Assembly (NCBI RefSeq): GCF_011043555.1
Contig: NZ_JAAKGS010000006.1
Location: 217,244 to 281,243, forward strand
Length of the DNA: 64,000 bases
Origin: Sphingobacterium sp. SGR-19
GTDB taxonomy: Bacteria > Bacteroidota > Bacteroidia > Sphingobacteriales > Sphingobacteriaceae
Direction of reading: 5' to 3'
This document shows positions 61,945-64,000 of the stretch, piece by piece (within the stretch, counting starts at the first letter, position 1; each line of letters starts with the position of its first letter). The notes below the pieces were generated by a model, which was not told the origin of the DNA, did not search any database, and worked only from the letters and a program-made list of their open reading frames with translations. Position numbers and translations under genes: made by a program.

Positions 61945-63930
61945 TTATTTCACCACAATATTTCCCAAAAAATCACCTAGTACCTTTTCCGCCTCTTTCA
62001 GCTTCTGATATTTGGCTAATAGGATTTCTATATCTTCTCTGGTAGCTGTCAGTTTAAGCTCCTCTCTGATTTTAACCATTTCCTTTTCCACCTTTCGCTT
62101 TTTTATGCGATAAATAGCCTGCATAGTGAGCTCTCGAAGTTGTTCCCGTTCTTGTCGAACATAAATTTTTCGTTTCTCATCGTTCCAATTGGGGCTGAGC
62201 TCATACGGCGTAGCCACGCAGGTGATCGCTAAATCTTGGACCTCCTTGTCTTCGTGTGAAAAGAAATATTTTGTATCCGGAATTTCAAAGTGTTCCGCTC
62301 TCAGTTTAAAGATATCAACGATAAACGAACTTGCTCGATCTTCAAAAGTAATATCATCCAAAGCGTTCAAGAGTAAAGGGGCTATAGGAACATCTCCATC
62401 ACCTTCCCATACGGCAAGTTCCTCGCCATAATTCAATAGAATACGTACGATTTCCCTTTCCTGTAAAGTATCTGGTGTAATAGTTTGGGGAGCTCCTCCT
62501 ACTGAAGTATCCTCTTGATCCCGCTCTGCATCGGTCAAAAATAGATCGGCGGGAGGCATACTCTCCGCAGGAAAGTCATTTGAAATTTTAGACGCCTGTT
62601 GTACCTTTTTATCTTGCGCCTTTGCTTTCTGTATCCGTATTTTATTCAGCTCCGTCAGCAAGACACGCTCTTCGATATCTAACAAATGGGAACATTGCTG
62701 AATAAAGACGGAAACCTTTATCTCGTCCGGTATCAACGCGATACTTTCTACCACTTCCCGAATAACCTCCGCACGTTTAATCGGATCGCCAGCTGTATCT
62801 TTTAATAAGATATTTGTCTTGTAAAAAATAAAATCTTCCTGATGCTTAGCGATATATTCTTTAAATGCCGTAGAGCCGTACTTCTGTACATAAGAATCAG
62901 GGTCGTTACCATCTGGGAACAACAATACTTTCACGTTGAGCCCCTCTTCCAGCAACATATCCGTTCCACGTAAAGATGCCTTAATACCAGCAGCATCTCC
63001 ATCATATAAAATAACAACGTTATTCGTGAAGCGGGAAATAAGACGGATCTGACCGGAGGTTAACGAAGTTCCAGAAGAAGACACTACATTTTCTATTCCA
63101 GCTTGATGCATGGACAAAACGTCGGCGTAGCCCTCTACCAAATAACATACATCATTATCTTTTATCGCTTTCTTTGCAAAATGAAGCCCGTAGAGAACAT
63201 CTGATTTGTGGTATATATCGCTTTCAGGTGAATTGACATACTTAGGGACCGTTTTCTCGGTTTTTAATGTGCGACCACCGAAACCGATAACACGGCCTGT
63301 GAGATTATGGATAGGAAAAATAACACGGCCTCTAAAGCGATCGTAAATACTCCCATCATCTCGCTCTATAGCAAGACCAATTTCTTTTAAATAATCCTTA
63401 TGAAAACCATTTTCAACAGCGGTATCTGCAAGAGCTGTCCATTGCTCAGGCGAGTAACCTAAATCAAATTTCTGTATGATGTCCTCCCGATAACCGCGCT
63501 CTTTAAAATAAGATAATGCTATACTTTGGCCCGGTTCGGTATCCCAAAGTTGTTCTTTAAAATATTTACTTGCCCAGGTGCTCAGTACATATAGGCTCTC
63601 TCGTTTGTCTTGAGCAGCAAGCTGTGCGGGAGAACGTTCTACCTCCTCTACTGGAATACTATATTTATCTGCTAGATAACGTATCGCTTCCGGATAAGAA
63701 TACTTCTCCAGTTCCATAACAAACTTAAGTGCGTCTCCTCCTGCACCACAACCAAAGCATTTATAAATGCCCTTGGCCACTGATACATGGAAAGACGGAG
63801 TTTTTTCATTATGAAAAGGGCAATTACCAATGAGAGAGGTTCCACGCTTCTTTAAATCCACGAAGTCCCCCACAACTTCTTCTATCCGAGCTGCATCTAA
63901 AACTTTCTCAATGGTTTCTTTTTTTATCAT
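61945..63930 (-). CDS. dnaG: DNA primase DnaG
   Basis: A 661-residue primase. The N-terminal zinc finger (CPFHNEKTPSFHVSVAKGIY, then KCFGCGAGGDALKFVM) is followed by the catalytic core with GRVIFPIHNLTGRVIGFGGR and the TOPRIM motifs CYLVEGYADVLSMHQAGIEN and VVILYDGDAAGIKASLRGTD. The C-terminal 200 residues are helical and would bind the replicative helicase. It makes RNA primers at the replication fork. A TACCTTTG element precedes the gene. Confidence 0.97.
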   Translation of the reverse strand: MIKKETIEKVLDAARIEEVVGDFVDLKKRGTSLIGNCPFHNEKTPSFHVSVAKGIYKCFGCGAGGDALKFVMELEKYSYPEAIRYLADKYSIPVEEVERSPAQLAAQDKRESLYVLSTWASKYFKEQLWDTEPGQSIALSYFKERGYREDIIQKFDLGYSPEQWTALADTAVENGFHKDYLKEIGLAIERDDGSIYDRFRGRVIFPIHNLTGRVIGFGGRTLKTEKTVPKYVNSPESDIYHKSDVLYGLHFAKKAIKDNDVCYLVEGYADVLSMHQAGIENVVSSSGTSLTSGQIRLISRFTNNVVILYDGDAAGIKASLRGTDMLLEEGLNVKVLLFPDGNDPDSYVQKYGSTAFKEYIAKHQEDFIFYKTNILLKDTAGDPIKRAEVIREVVESIALIPDEIKVSVFIQQCSHLLDIEERVLLTELNKIRIQKAKAQDKKVQQASKISNDFPAESMPPADLFLTDAERDQEDTSVGGAPQTITPDTLQEREIVRILLNYGEELAVWEGDGDVPIAPLLLNALDDITFEDRASSFIVDIFKLRAEHFEIPDTKYFFSHEDKEVQDLAITCVATPYELSPNWNDEKRKIYVRQEREQLRELTMQAIYRIKKRKVEKEMVKIREELKLTATREDIEILLAKYQKLKEAEKVLGDFLGNIVVK

Positions 63931-63963
63931 AAATCATCTGCAAAATGAAAAAGTGATTTTACA

Positions 63964-63971
63964 CAAAGGTA
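63964..63971 (-). promoter_or_regulatory. dnaG: Promoter -7 element of dnaG
   Basis: TACCTTTG on the minus strand, identical to the -7 element of the M23 peptidase promoter, 33 bases before the ATG. No convincing -33 TTG. Confidence 0.5.
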
Positions 63972-64000
63972 ATAATTTAGTAGTAGTTAGCTGAGTTGAG

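Noticed and set aside
1..64000. Mobile elements, prophage, CRISPR arrays, tRNA or rRNA genes
   Set aside because: No transposase, integrase, phage structural gene, regular direct repeat array or cloverleaf-like sequence was recognised on reading.

Overview
The window reads as chromosomal DNA of a Bacteroidota member, most likely a Sphingobacterium/Pedobacter-type Sphingobacteriaceae. Evidence: SusC/SusD pairs, an ECF sigma/FecR-controlled SusC with an STN domain, a Bacteroidota-style miaB - sigma54 activator - lptE - secG cluster next to groES/groEL, DUF3127, and many promoters of the Bacteroidota type (TAnnTTTG at -7). Most genes are on the minus strand. I saw no tRNA, rRNA, CRISPR array, insertion sequence or prophage.

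Layout. 1-7736: DUF2752-like fragment and GYF/CD225 protein, groS-groL, and the miaB-to-secG cluster. 7865-15115: OmpA lipoprotein, two poorly characterised proteins, rlmD, a TetR regulator, pheS, ssb, mutY. 15336-21744: M23 peptidase, an EEP phosphatase/NAGPA/GDPD set, an HD hydrolase, an RlmL-like methyltransferase, DUF3127, a small unknown. 21938-25116: an ECF sigma/anti-sigma-like pair, a CFI-box protein and its neighbour, and a decayed Sel1-repeat gene. 25372-26939: two tandem PAS-LuxR regulators.

26946-46067 is the most unusual part. Read on the minus strand from a promoter near 44950, it encodes a 38-codon leader ORF rich in Cys and Met, a TonB-dependent receptor, a SusC/SusD pair, two DoxX-like membrane proteins, a cytochrome c, a SoxC-type sulfite dehydrogenase, a second TonB receptor, a CrtI-like flavoprotein, a TIGR01777 SDR protein and a YeiH-type putative sulfate exporter. 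A TauE/SafE exporter just upstream has nearly the same promoter/operator. The gene families point to uptake of an organosulfur compound followed by handling of sulfite and sulfate, but the substrate is unknown. The leader holds a hairpin with an almost invariant 15-nt loop that recurs before two receptor genes at the same distance from the ATG, plus two mutually exclusive hairpins at the end of the leader ORF.

46242-52169 is a fatty-acid beta-oxidation operon with a MarR regulator; 52336-53674 carries ndk, ybeY and ruvX; 53717-60757 is a second SusC/SusD locus with FecR and ECF sigma but no catabolic enzyme; 60823-63930 has a glutaminyl cyclase and dnaG.

Start codons were adjusted where the longest reading frame began with TTG or GTG, or upstream of the recognisable family start.
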